Source: Mangrovimonas xylaniphaga
GTDB lineage: Bacteria; Bacteroidota; Bacteroidia; Flavobacteriales; Flavobacteriaceae
Direction of reading: 5' to 3'
Length of the DNA stretch: 64,000 nucleotides
Assembly: GCF_001280435.1 (NCBI RefSeq)
Contig: NZ_LBIP01000013.1
Location: forward strand, 62,001 to 126,000
Of the stretch, positions 24,460 to 32,324 are shown one piece after another. Both the position numbers and the translations under genes were made by a program. Below the pieces are notes generated by a model, which worked only from the letters and a program-made list of their open reading frames with translations, was not told where the DNA came from and made no database searches. Position 1 is the first letter of the stretch, and every line of letters begins with the position of its first letter.

Positions 24460-26751
24460 TTATCGAACTTCTACAGTGGTTTCCGCCATTTGGGGAGCAC
24501 CCAAATCAGTACTCCTTCCCATAGGACTCGAACCTCCAATATAGATTTTAAAGGTCCCTGGTTCTATAAGTCGTTCCCCTTTGTCGTTTACCATTTCAAA
24601 GGCTTTGGGCCCTAGTTCAAACGTTAAGGTTTTGCTTTCTCCTGCATTAAAATGGCTTCTTTTTACCCCTTGCAACTGAAAATTGGGTACTTCAAAGCTC
24701 GCTTCCATATCGGCCACATATAATTGTACGACTTCATCGGAATCTACCTTACCTGAATTAGTAACCTCAACTGACACAGTTACGGTATCATTGGAAGTAA
24801 TGGATTTTGAAGACAACTTTGGACTGCCATAAGTAAATAAAGTATAGGACAACCCAAAACCGAAGGGATACAAAGGTTCTTTTTCCATGTATTTATAGGT
24901 GCGCCCTTTCATAGTATAATCTTCATAGGCAGGCAGCTGTTCGTACGATTTCGGGAAAGTAATTGGTAAACGCCCTGAAGGCGACACCTTTCCAAAGATG
25001 ATATCGGCAACGGCATTTCCTCCTTCTTCCCCAGGATACCAAACAAACAACACCGCATCCGACAAAGCTTCTACTTCAGCCAAGTCAATGGGACTACCAC
25101 CGGTAACCACCGTGATAATAGGGCGCTCTCCTGCTTCCTTTCGTAATTTTCTCAAAAACTCCAATTGATTTTCCGGCAAACCATATTCAAAACGGTCGCC
25201 AAGAGTGGCTGAAGCGATAGATTCTCCTTCCTCTCCTTCCAAAAGTCCTGAAATCCCCAAAACCGCAATGGTAGCATCACTTTTCCCTGCATTTGGAGTA
25301 GTCCAATCTTGTGGATTGGAATTGGGGCGGTCCAACATAATTCCCATTCGGTACTGCAATTGACTGGCATGGTCTACTGCTCCTGCAATACCTTCCAAAA
25401 CGGTGACCAATTTTGGATTCACACCAAAGTAATTCCCTAATAAAATATCAGAATTGGCAGCATTGGGCCCCGTTACAAAATAACGTGCCAAGTCATTCTT
25501 TAAGGGCAAAGCGCCGTTATTTTTCAACATGACAATTCCTTTTTGGGCCACTTCCCTCGCCAAAGCACGATGCTCATCACTATCCACAACATCTATTGGA
25601 ATATCATCATAATGATGACTCCCTAGCGGATCAAAAAGCCCCAATTTAAATCGAGTTTTCAACAAAGTAGCCAATTCCCTGTCTACTTCAGCTTCCGTTA
25701 AAAGCCCTTGTTTTACTGCTTCAGGAATACCTTCCAAATAGGTACTACCACAATTTAAACTCACTCTATTTTTTACCGCCAAAGCCGAAGCTTGAGCAGC
25801 TGTTTCCACAGCGCCATGCCCTCCTTTATCAGATGGTGTGTAAAAATCAACGATGGCCCAACAATCACTCAACACATGCCCCTTAAATCCCCATTTGTTT
25901 AAAAGCACATCCGAGATCAAGTAGGTATTGGCACAGCAAGGAGCGCCATTGGTACTGTTATAGGCGCACATCACAGATTCCACATCGGCCTGTACCAAGG
26001 CCTCAAAAGCAGGCAAATAAGTTTCCCATAAATCCTTGGGATTGGCTTCGGCATCAAATTCATGGCGCAACTTTTCCGGTCCACTATGTACTGCGTAATG
26101 TTTAGCGCAAGCGGCTGTTTTTAAATAGTTGGGATTATCACCCTGTAGTCCCTTTACAAAAGCAGTCCCTAAACGAGACGTTAAATAAGGATCTTCTCCA
26201 TAGGTCTCCTGCCCCCTGCCCCATCTAGGGTCTCTGAAAATATTGATATTGGGCGTCCAAAAGGTCAATCCGCTGTATCGTTTATAATACCCTTTAGCTT
26301 TGGCTGCATTGTGCATGGCTCTGGCTTCATCGGAAATGGCCGAGGAAACCCTTAAGGCCAATTCGTCATCAAAAGTTGCTCCCAAACCGATAGCCTGCGG
26401 AAATACTGTGGCTACTCCAGAACGTCCCACGCCATGCAATGCTTCATTCCACCAACTGTATGGCGGTATGCCCAATCGTTCGATGGCATTGGTGTTGTGC
26501 ATCATTTGGTCGGCCTTCTCTTCCAATGTCAATCTTGAAATCAAATCCTGTACCCGTTCTTCCAAAGATAAAGACGGATCATAAAACGGAAAATCATAAT
26601 CTTGGTGGGATTCTGCTAAAACAATATCTTCTGAAGAATCTGACGAGTCTTTAGAATTTACATTCTTTTGGCACGCAACAACCATCAAAAGAACCATTGC
26701 AAAACCTAATAAAGTAGGAAGGGATTTCTGTCTATGAAATGAAAACCGCAT
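24460..26751 (-). CDS. GH3 beta-xylosidase lipoprotein
   Basis: The start is set at 26751 (MRFSFHRQKSLP), which gives a lipoprotein signal ending VMVVAC; the longer open frame upstream overlaps the promoter and operator. About 763 residues: GH3 N-terminal TIM barrel with GRGQETYGEDPYL, KHYAVHSGPE and the nucleophile Asp in GHVLSDCWAIVDFY, then the alpha/beta sandwich and a fibronectin-III-like C-terminal domain (VEVTNSGKVDSDEVVQLYV). It cuts xylose from non-reducing ends, probably in the periplasm. Divergent from GH67, convergent with lacI (24 bases between the stops). Confidence 0.93.
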   Translation of the reverse strand: MRFSFHRQKSLPTLLGFAMVLLMVVACQKNVNSKDSSDSSEDIVLAESHQDYDFPFYDPSLSLEERVQDLISRLTLEEKADQMMHNTNAIERLGIPPYSWWNEALHGVGRSGVATVFPQAIGLGATFDDELALRVSSAISDEARAMHNAAKAKGYYKRYSGLTFWTPNINIFRDPRWGRGQETYGEDPYLTSRLGTAFVKGLQGDNPNYLKTAACAKHYAVHSGPEKLRHEFDAEANPKDLWETYLPAFEALVQADVESVMCAYNSTNGAPCCANTYLISDVLLNKWGFKGHVLSDCWAIVDFYTPSDKGGHGAVETAAQASALAVKNRVSLNCGSTYLEGIPEAVKQGLLTEAEVDRELATLLKTRFKLGLFDPLGSHHYDDIPIDVVDSDEHRALAREVAQKGIVMLKNNGALPLKNDLARYFVTGPNAANSDILLGNYFGVNPKLVTVLEGIAGAVDHASQLQYRMGIMLDRPNSNPQDWTTPNAGKSDATIAVLGISGLLEGEEGESIASATLGDRFEYGLPENQLEFLRKLRKEAGERPIITVVTGGSPIDLAEVEALSDAVLFVWYPGEEGGNAVADIIFGKVSPSGRLPITFPKSYEQLPAYEDYTMKGRTYKYMEKEPLYPFGFGLSYTLFTYGSPKLSSKSITSNDTVTVSVEVTNSGKVDSDEVVQLYVADMEASFEVPNFQLQGVKRSHFNAGESKTLTFELGPKAFEMVNDKGERLIEPGTFKIYIGGSSPMGRSTDLGAPQMAETTVEVR

Positions 26752-26776
26752 AATATTATGAAATTGATAATAAAAC

Positions 26777-26784
26777 CAAATATC
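26777..26784 (-). promoter_or_regulatory. -7 element of the GH3 gene
   Basis: The minus strand reads GATATTTG (seven of eight to TAnnTTTG). A TTTG 20 bases upstream, at 26805-26808, is a well-spaced -33 element and lies inside the LacI-type palindrome. Confidence 0.55.
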
Positions 26785-26802
26785 ATTTAAAAAAACAATA
26801 AA

Positions 26803-26816
26803 TGCAAACGATTGCA
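26803..26816. promoter_or_regulatory. LacI-type operator between GH3 and GH67
   Basis: TGCAAACGATTGCA fits the LacI-family operator pattern TGnAAnCGnTTnCA at every fixed position and has outer arms TGCAA/TTGCA. It overlaps the -33 element of GH3 and lies 23 bases upstream of the GH67 -7. The LacI-type regulator at 23407 is the likely ligand. Inferred from pattern and position. Confidence 0.75.
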
Positions 26817-26838
26817 TTTATTGTTTTGACAATAGCAT

Positions 26839-26846
26839 TATTTTTG
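26839..26846 (+). promoter_or_regulatory. -7 element of the GH67 operon
   Basis: TATTTTTG, exact TAnnTTTG match, 48 bases before the 26894 start (75 before the alternative ATG at 26921). A TTG in the operator is 24 bases upstream, slightly long for a -33. Confidence 0.5.
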
Positions 26847-26893
26847 TTTATTTTACACTTAATTCCATTTTTAGAGGTTTTAGGGCTTCAAAA

Positions 26894-29074
26894 ATGGGGT
26901 GTATAATAATTCTTGTTCCTATGCCTAGATGCTTAAAATGGCTTTTCTCTTTTAGTCTCATTTTGCTCTTCCAAAGTGCGACCTACGCAACCGATGGCTA
27001 TAAACTGTGGTTGGACTATAAGACGATTTCAGATAGCGCGCTTTTAAAAGAATACCAATCATTACTTGGAGGGATTCAATTTTACGGAAACTCTGAAACC
27101 ATTGAGAAAGCTAGCAGGGAAATCCAACAGGGAATTTCTGGCCTATTGGGAATGGATTCCGAAAAACTAAATGGAAAATATAGGCTTGTTATTGGCTCCT
27201 ATAGCAACTTACCAAAAGACATAGCCCATCAGTTTTCAAAAGAGTTGGAATACCTCAACAAAGAAGGCTATGTGATAAAATCAATTTCCAATTCCATCGT
27301 AATAACGGCAAAAACCGATATAGGCGTTTTATATGGAACCTTTAACTTTTTAAAAAGGCTCCAAACCCAACAATCCATTGAAAACCTAAATATAACTGAC
27401 AGTCCTAAAATAGACATCCGGATTTTAAACCATTGGGATAATTTGGACAGAACTGTTGAACGTGGCTATGCAGGGTTTTCACTTTGGAACTGGCACCAAC
27501 TACCAGAATATAAAGATCCTCGTTACGAAGATTATGCAAGAGCCAATGCCTCAATAGGCATCAATGGCACAGTACTCACCAATGTCAATTCCAATGCCTT
27601 GGTGCTTACCCCTCAATATTTGGAAAAAGTGAAAGCCTTGGCGGATATTTTCCGTCCTTATGGCTTAAAAGTATACCTGACGGCGAGATTCTCTGCCCCA
27701 ATGGAAATCGGCGGACTTAAAACTGCCGACCCTTTGCATGCCGAGGTCAAAAACTGGTGGAAAAATAAGGTAGAAGAAATTTACACTTATATTCCTGATT
27801 TTGGAGGTTTCTTGGTAAAAGCCAATTCCGAAGGGCAACCGGGACCTCAAAACTATGGTCGCAACCATGTGGATGGTGCCAATATGATGGCGGAAGCCTT
27901 GGCCCCTTTCAATGGCGTAGTGATGTGGCGTGCCTTTGTGTATTCGGAACATGATACTACCGATAGAGCCAAACAAGCGTATAATGAATTTGTGCCCCAT
28001 GATGGCCAATTCAAGGACAATGTCATTATTCAAGTGAAAAATGGCCCTATCGACTTTCAGCCTAGGGAGCCCTTCCACCCAATGTTTGGCGCCATGGCCA
28101 ATACCAATCTGATGATTGAATTTCAAATCACCCAAGAATATATGGGTGGCGCTACACATCTAGTCTATCAACCCAAATTATTTGAAGAGGTCTTCGAAGC
28201 AGACACCTACCGAAAAGGAAAAGGGTCTACCGTTGCAAAAGTGATTGATGGCAGCCTGCACAACAAAAAAATTACGGGGGTTGCTGGAGTTTCCAACATT
28301 GGAACCGATCGTAACTGGACCGGCCACCATTTTCTACAGGCCAATTGGTATGGTTTTGGCCGCTTGGCATGGGATCCTTATTTAAATTCCGAAGACATTG
28401 CCAAGGAATGGGTAAAAATGACCTTTTCCAATAAAGAGCCATTCGTAGAAAAGGTATCTGCCATGATGATAGAATCCAGGGAAGCGGTAGTTAATTATAT
28501 GACACCACTTGGCTTACATCATATTATGGCTACGGGTCATCACTATGGTCCGGGACCATGGGTAAGCGATCTGTCCAGACCTGAATGGAACCCCGTTTAT
28601 TACCATAAAGCAGATAACAGCGGTGTTGGTTTTGACCGTACACCTAGTGGAAGTAATGCTACAGCGCAGTATGCACCTGAGGTGGCGGCCATGTTCAATA
28701 ATTTAGAAACCTGCCCCGAAGAGGATTTACTATGGTTCCACCATGTGCCATGGAACTATAAGCTCAAAAATGGCCACACACTATGGGACGGATTAGCCCT
28801 TAAATACCAGGAAGGCGTCAATGAAGTAGCACAAATGCAAGCCACTTGGAACCAATTGGAAAACGACGTGGATGCCCAACGCTTCAACGAAGTAAAAATG
28901 CTATTGAACATACAATACAAGGAAGCCAAATGGTGGCAGGATGCCTGCCTATTGTATTTTCAACAATTTTCAAAAATGGAGCTTCCAAAAGGAGTTGAAG
29001 CTCCTGCACACACATTACAATATTATCAAAATTTACAATTTCCGTATGCCCCAGGCATACGGCCACAATGGTAA
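26894..29074 (+). CDS. GH67 alpha-glucuronidase
   Basis: The enzyme of 726 residues cuts the alpha-1,2 bond of (4-O-methyl)glucuronic acid from xylo-oligosaccharides. Seen: signal peptide (LKWLFSFSLILLFQSATYA), the Glyco_hydro_67 N-terminal domain, the catalytic barrel with NHWDNLDRTVERGYAGFSLW, DFGGFLVKANSEGQPGPQ, FQPREPFHPMFGAM and QITQEYMGGATHLVY, and a C-terminal domain ending PGIRPQW. An ATG at 26921 (MPRCLKWL) is an equally good start. First gene of the operon with SDR, uxuA and GH10, divergent from GH3 and sharing its operator. A perfect 9-bp inverted repeat is present in the last codons (29042-29062). Confidence 0.96.
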   Translation: MGCIIILVPMPRCLKWLFSFSLILLFQSATYATDGYKLWLDYKTISDSALLKEYQSLLGGIQFYGNSETIEKASREIQQGISGLLGMDSEKLNGKYRLVIGSYSNLPKDIAHQFSKELEYLNKEGYVIKSISNSIVITAKTDIGVLYGTFNFLKRLQTQQSIENLNITDSPKIDIRILNHWDNLDRTVERGYAGFSLWNWHQLPEYKDPRYEDYARANASIGINGTVLTNVNSNALVLTPQYLEKVKALADIFRPYGLKVYLTARFSAPMEIGGLKTADPLHAEVKNWWKNKVEEIYTYIPDFGGFLVKANSEGQPGPQNYGRNHVDGANMMAEALAPFNGVVMWRAFVYSEHDTTDRAKQAYNEFVPHDGQFKDNVIIQVKNGPIDFQPREPFHPMFGAMANTNLMIEFQITQEYMGGATHLVYQPKLFEEVFEADTYRKGKGSTVAKVIDGSLHNKKITGVAGVSNIGTDRNWTGHHFLQANWYGFGRLAWDPYLNSEDIAKEWVKMTFSNKEPFVEKVSAMMIESREAVVNYMTPLGLHHIMATGHHYGPGPWVSDLSRPEWNPVYYHKADNSGVGFDRTPSGSNATAQYAPEVAAMFNNLETCPEEDLLWFHHVPWNYKLKNGHTLWDGLALKYQEGVNEVAQMQATWNQLENDVDAQRFNEVKMLLNIQYKEAKWWQDACLLYFQQFSKMELPKGVEAPAHTLQYYQNLQFPYAPGIRPQW

Positions 29075-29076
29075 CG

Positions 29077-29090
29077 TTTAAACGTTTAAA
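29077..29090. promoter_or_regulatory. Second LacI-like palindrome, between GH67 and the SDR gene
   Basis: TTTAAACGTTTAAA is a perfect 14-bp palindrome with the AAACGTTT core; it matches eight of ten fixed positions of TGnAAnCGnTTnCA. It sits in the 31-base gap between GH67 and the SDR gene. It may be a secondary operator or a chance AT-rich palindrome. Confidence 0.4.
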
Positions 29091-29105
29091 TGACAAGAAG
29101 AACAC

Positions 29106-29840
29106 ATGAGTAAAATAGCAATTGTAACAGGAGGAAATTCGGGTTTGGGCTATGCCACCGCAAAAAAATTATGCGACAACGGGATTGTTACCTACATCAT
29201 AGGACGCTCGGAAGACAAAACCAACAATGCCTGTAAGGAAATAGGTCCGAATGCCGTGCCAGTCATCTTTGACTTGAATAATTTGGAGGGTATTCCAGAC
29301 ATGATTCAGGATATAGCGGGTGATGAAAATATAGACATTTTGGTCAATAATGCAGGGATCAACCTCAAAAAACCTTTTGAAGACGTCTCGGATGAAGAAT
29401 TTGCAAACATCATCCACACCAATGTTTTGAGTGTATTTGCCGTGAGCAGGGAGGTGGTAAAAACTATGAAACAGCACCAAGGCGGAAGCATTATTAATAT
29501 CAGCTCCATGGCGTCCCAATATGGGATTCCAAAAGTAATTGCCTATACGGCCAGTAAAGGAGCCATAGAAGCCATGACAAGATCTATGGCCGTGGATTTG
29601 GCGCAATATGGCATTCGGGTGAACTGTATTGCCCCTGGCTTTATTAAAACCAAAATGTCTGCCAAAGCTTTGGACGATGATCCAGAACGCAAAAACAAGG
29701 TATTGGGTAGAACACCTATGGGAATTTTGGGAGAACCTTCCAACATTGCAGATGCCGTGTACTTTTTCGCCTTAAATGAAGCCAGCTTTGTTACAGGAAC
29801 CGTACTTCCTGTAGATGGCGGTAACAGTATTGGATTTTAA
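29106..29840 (+). CDS. SDR-family oxidoreductase, probable fructuronate/mannonate reductase
   Basis: A 244-residue short-chain dehydrogenase: NAD(P)-binding TGGNSGLGYATA, NNAGINLKKP, catalytic Ser in NISSMASQYG, YTASKGA (Tyr and Lys) and the PGFIKTKM and FVTGTVLPVDGG segments. It lies 5 bases before uxuA and 31 after GH67. The likely substrate is D-fructuronate, reduced to D-mannonate, replacing the classical UxuB, which is a different fold. This is inferred from position; the family is too broad to show the substrate. Confidence 0.9.
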   Translation: MSKIAIVTGGNSGLGYATAKKLCDNGIVTYIIGRSEDKTNNACKEIGPNAVPVIFDLNNLEGIPDMIQDIAGDENIDILVNNAGINLKKPFEDVSDEEFANIIHTNVLSVFAVSREVVKTMKQHQGGSIINISSMASQYGIPKVIAYTASKGAIEAMTRSMAVDLAQYGIRVNCIAPGFIKTKMSAKALDDDPERKNKVLGRTPMGILGEPSNIADAVYFFALNEASFVTGTVLPVDGGNSIGF

Positions 29841-29845
29841 TTGGA

Positions 29846-31027
29846 ATGGCCATGATACAAATGCAACAAACAATGCGATGGTTTGGACCAAATGATACCA
29901 TTAGCCTTAAGGATCTTAAGGAATGTGGCATCACAGGGATTGTAAGTGCTCTGCACCATATTCCAGTGGGGGACGTTTGGGAAATTGAGGACATCCAAAA
30001 ACACCAACAAACCATTGCGAACGCAGGACTGGAATGGACCGTCATAGAGAGTCTTCCCGTACACGAGGACATCAAACGTCGTGCGGGCAACTATCAAACC
30101 TATATTGAAAACTATAAAGAAAGTCTTAAAAATATTGCCCATTGTGGCATTAAAATCATTACCTACAATTTCATGCCCATTTTGGATTGGGTAAGGACGC
30201 ATCATAGCTTTACAAATCCCGATGGCACCAAGGCCCTATTGTACAACCCTAAGGCTTTTATCTATTTTGATGTATTTCTATTGAAACGCCCTGGGGCAAA
30301 AGACGACTATACCGAAGTACAAAAAGCCGATGCCTTAGCCTACGGGGAACAGCTTTCACAACAAGACAAAGCAACCTTGTTCAGAAATGTACTTTTGGGA
30401 CTTCCGGGAAGCAAAAAGAATTTTACAGCAGAAGAAATTTTGTCCCTTTTGGATAATTACAAAGGCATTGACGACGATACTTTACGAAATAACCTCATTA
30501 ATTTCCTTGAAGAAGTAGCTCCAGTAGCTGAATCCTTGGATTTGAAATTAGCGATCCATCCAGACGACCCGCCTTTTTCGGTATTGGGATTGCCAAGGGT
30601 CATGTGTACCTCCAAAGATGTGCAAGCAATTTTTGATGCGGTGCCCCTTAAAGCGAATGGTCTTTGTTACTGCACGGGATCCTTTGGAGCCCATCCAGAC
30701 AACGATTTGCTGCAAATGATAGACGATTTTGGAGATCGCATCCATTTCTTGCATTTGCGCAATGTTACCAGGGAAAAAGAAGGTATCTTTAGGGAATCCG
30801 AACACCTTTACGGAAACAATCCAATTGCACAAATTATGGAACGTCTCATAATTCTAATGCAAGAACGACAAACCAGTCTCCCCATGCGGCCAGACCATGG
30901 CTTTTTACATTCCATTGAAGAAGGAAAAGAACAATACCCCGGCTATTCATTAGTAGGCAGATTAAAAGGATTAGCGGAATTGCGTGGTTTGGAACTTGGG
31001 ATCATCCATAAACTGTCCAAAACTTAA
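29846..31027 (+). CDS. uxuA: D-mannonate dehydratase
   Basis: The 393-residue TIM-barrel enzyme removes water from D-mannonate to give 2-keto-3-deoxy-D-gluconate. Seen: MRWFGPNDTISLKDLKECGI and TGIVSALHHIPVGDVW at the N-terminus, AIHPDDPPFSVLGLPRV, YCTGSFGAHPDNDL, RIHFLHLRNV (metal His) and MRPDHGFLHSIE. The length is that of the family. It directly follows the SDR gene, so two of the steps from glucuronate are adjacent; uronate isomerase (uxaC) and the KDG kinase/aldolase are not in the window. Confidence 0.97.
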   Translation: MAMIQMQQTMRWFGPNDTISLKDLKECGITGIVSALHHIPVGDVWEIEDIQKHQQTIANAGLEWTVIESLPVHEDIKRRAGNYQTYIENYKESLKNIAHCGIKIITYNFMPILDWVRTHHSFTNPDGTKALLYNPKAFIYFDVFLLKRPGAKDDYTEVQKADALAYGEQLSQQDKATLFRNVLLGLPGSKKNFTAEEILSLLDNYKGIDDDTLRNNLINFLEEVAPVAESLDLKLAIHPDDPPFSVLGLPRVMCTSKDVQAIFDAVPLKANGLCYCTGSFGAHPDNDLLQMIDDFGDRIHFLHLRNVTREKEGIFRESEHLYGNNPIAQIMERLIILMQERQTSLPMRPDHGFLHSIEEGKEQYPGYSLVGRLKGLAELRGLELGIIHKLSKT

Positions 31028-31127
31028 AATATAACAGAAGTGCGTTACTGTTACAAAAAAGCACAATGGGAATATGCCGAACCACCATTTAAATTTTGAA
31101 GTAGGCAAAACTTAAAAAAAAATATAG

Positions 31128-32255
31128 ATGAAGAAGATTTTCAAACTCCTTATCTGTGTGCTCATCGTTTCCTGTAGTAGCGATGATGGTGGGAACAGTC
31201 CTATAGTAGGCGGTCCTTCCAACCCCAACCCAAACCCTAGCACTCCGGACTATTTACAAGACCAGGTAAATTTTCCAATAGGAAATACAGTATCAGCGGC
31301 CGAACTTGCTTCTAGTTCCGCGACCAATACCGCCTTTAAGGAGGTTTTGCTTAACGATTATAACAGCATCACGGCAGGCAATGACATGAAGATGTACAAT
31401 ATGTATATGGGTCCCAACAGCTACGATTGGAGTGATGGCGATGCTATTGTAGCCTATGCCAAAGACAACGACTTACGAGTTCATGGTCATACCTTGCTTT
31501 GGCATCCAGAATATGCCATTCCAAATTGGTTGGAAAATTTCTCTGGAACCGATGCCGAATTTGAAACTCTTATAAAAGATTACATTCAGGCCGCCGTAGC
31601 CCATTTTGCGGATGCTTTGGATGATGATGGCAATCCTATCGTACAAAGTTGGGATGTGGTAAATGAAGGATACGATGGTGGCGCTTTGCGCTCCACTCTA
31701 TTTCAACAGCGTATTGGAGATGATTATATAGCCAAAGCCTTTCAATGGGCTAGAGAAGCCGACCCTGATGTAAAATTGTTTTACAACGATTATAACATTG
31801 CTGGAACTCCTGCAAAAAGAGCAGCCATCCTGAACATGGTTAGCGAATTCCAAAACAATGGCACTCCTATTGATGGTATTGGGATGCAAATGCACCTCAA
31901 CCACGATTGGCCTACCAGCGACCTGCCATTGGCTATTCAGGAAATTGCCAACACTGGGCTTTTAGTTCATGTTTCGGAATTGGATGTTAAAGTGAATTAT
32001 GCCGATGACCTTACAGAATTAACAGCGGAAAGAGCAGCTCTTCAATCTGATCAATACCAACGCGTGTCCTATTACTATAAGACTATAGTTCCTACCAACC
32101 AGCAATTTGGAATCACGGTTTGGGGCGTAAGGGATGTTGACAGTTGGCTGTACGACAATGGTACCGAATGGCCTTTGATGTATGATGCGGACTTTGAACC
32201 CAAACCAGCCTATGACGGTTTTAAAGATGGTTTAAACGGAACGAACGTTCCTTAA
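31128..32255 (+). CDS. GH10 endo-1,4-beta-xylanase lipoprotein
   Basis: The 375-residue lipoprotein (LLICVLIVSC, then a Gly/Pro/Asn-rich linker) has a GH10 barrel. The acid/base Glu is in SWDVVNEGYDG, the nucleophile Glu in HVSELDVKV, with HGHTLLWHPEYAIPNW and LFYNDYNI also present. It hydrolyses the xylan backbone, probably at the cell surface, supplying oligosaccharides to the SusC/D transporter. Last gene of the rightward GH67 operon, 100 bases after uxuA, closed by a strong hairpin. Confidence 0.96.
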   Translation: MKKIFKLLICVLIVSCSSDDGGNSPIVGGPSNPNPNPSTPDYLQDQVNFPIGNTVSAAELASSSATNTAFKEVLLNDYNSITAGNDMKMYNMYMGPNSYDWSDGDAIVAYAKDNDLRVHGHTLLWHPEYAIPNWLENFSGTDAEFETLIKDYIQAAVAHFADALDDDGNPIVQSWDVVNEGYDGGALRSTLFQQRIGDDYIAKAFQWAREADPDVKLFYNDYNIAGTPAKRAAILNMVSEFQNNGTPIDGIGMQMHLNHDWPTSDLPLAIQEIANTGLLVHVSELDVKVNYADDLTELTAERAALQSDQYQRVSYYYKTIVPTNQQFGITVWGVRDVDSWLYDNGTEWPLMYDADFEPKPAYDGFKDGLNGTNVP

Positions 32256-32270
32256 AAAAACAAAGTATTA

Positions 32271-32300
32271 AAAAAGCCTGCAAGTGTTGCAGGCTTTTTT
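32271..32300. terminator. Bidirectional terminator after GH10
   Basis: AAAAAGCCTGCAA pairs with TTGCAGGCTTTTT around a short loop, with T-runs on both strands. It separates the convergent GH10 and deacetylase genes. Confidence 0.95.
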
Positions 32301-32324
32301 ATTTTTAGCTTTTTCAAAACAGAG

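Noticed and set aside
26752-26817. Upstream extension of the GH3 gene
   Set aside because: The extra 22 residues would overlap the -7 and the operator, and would bury the lipoprotein signal; the start was set at 26751.
27665-28159. 164-codon open frame on the minus strand
   Set aside because: It lies wholly inside the conserved GH67 gene, has no family motifs, and its composition mirrors the sense gene.
29042-29062. Intrinsic terminator in the GH67 tail
   Set aside because: The 9-bp hairpin lies inside the coding sequence and has no T-run after it, so it is reported only as a possible control point.
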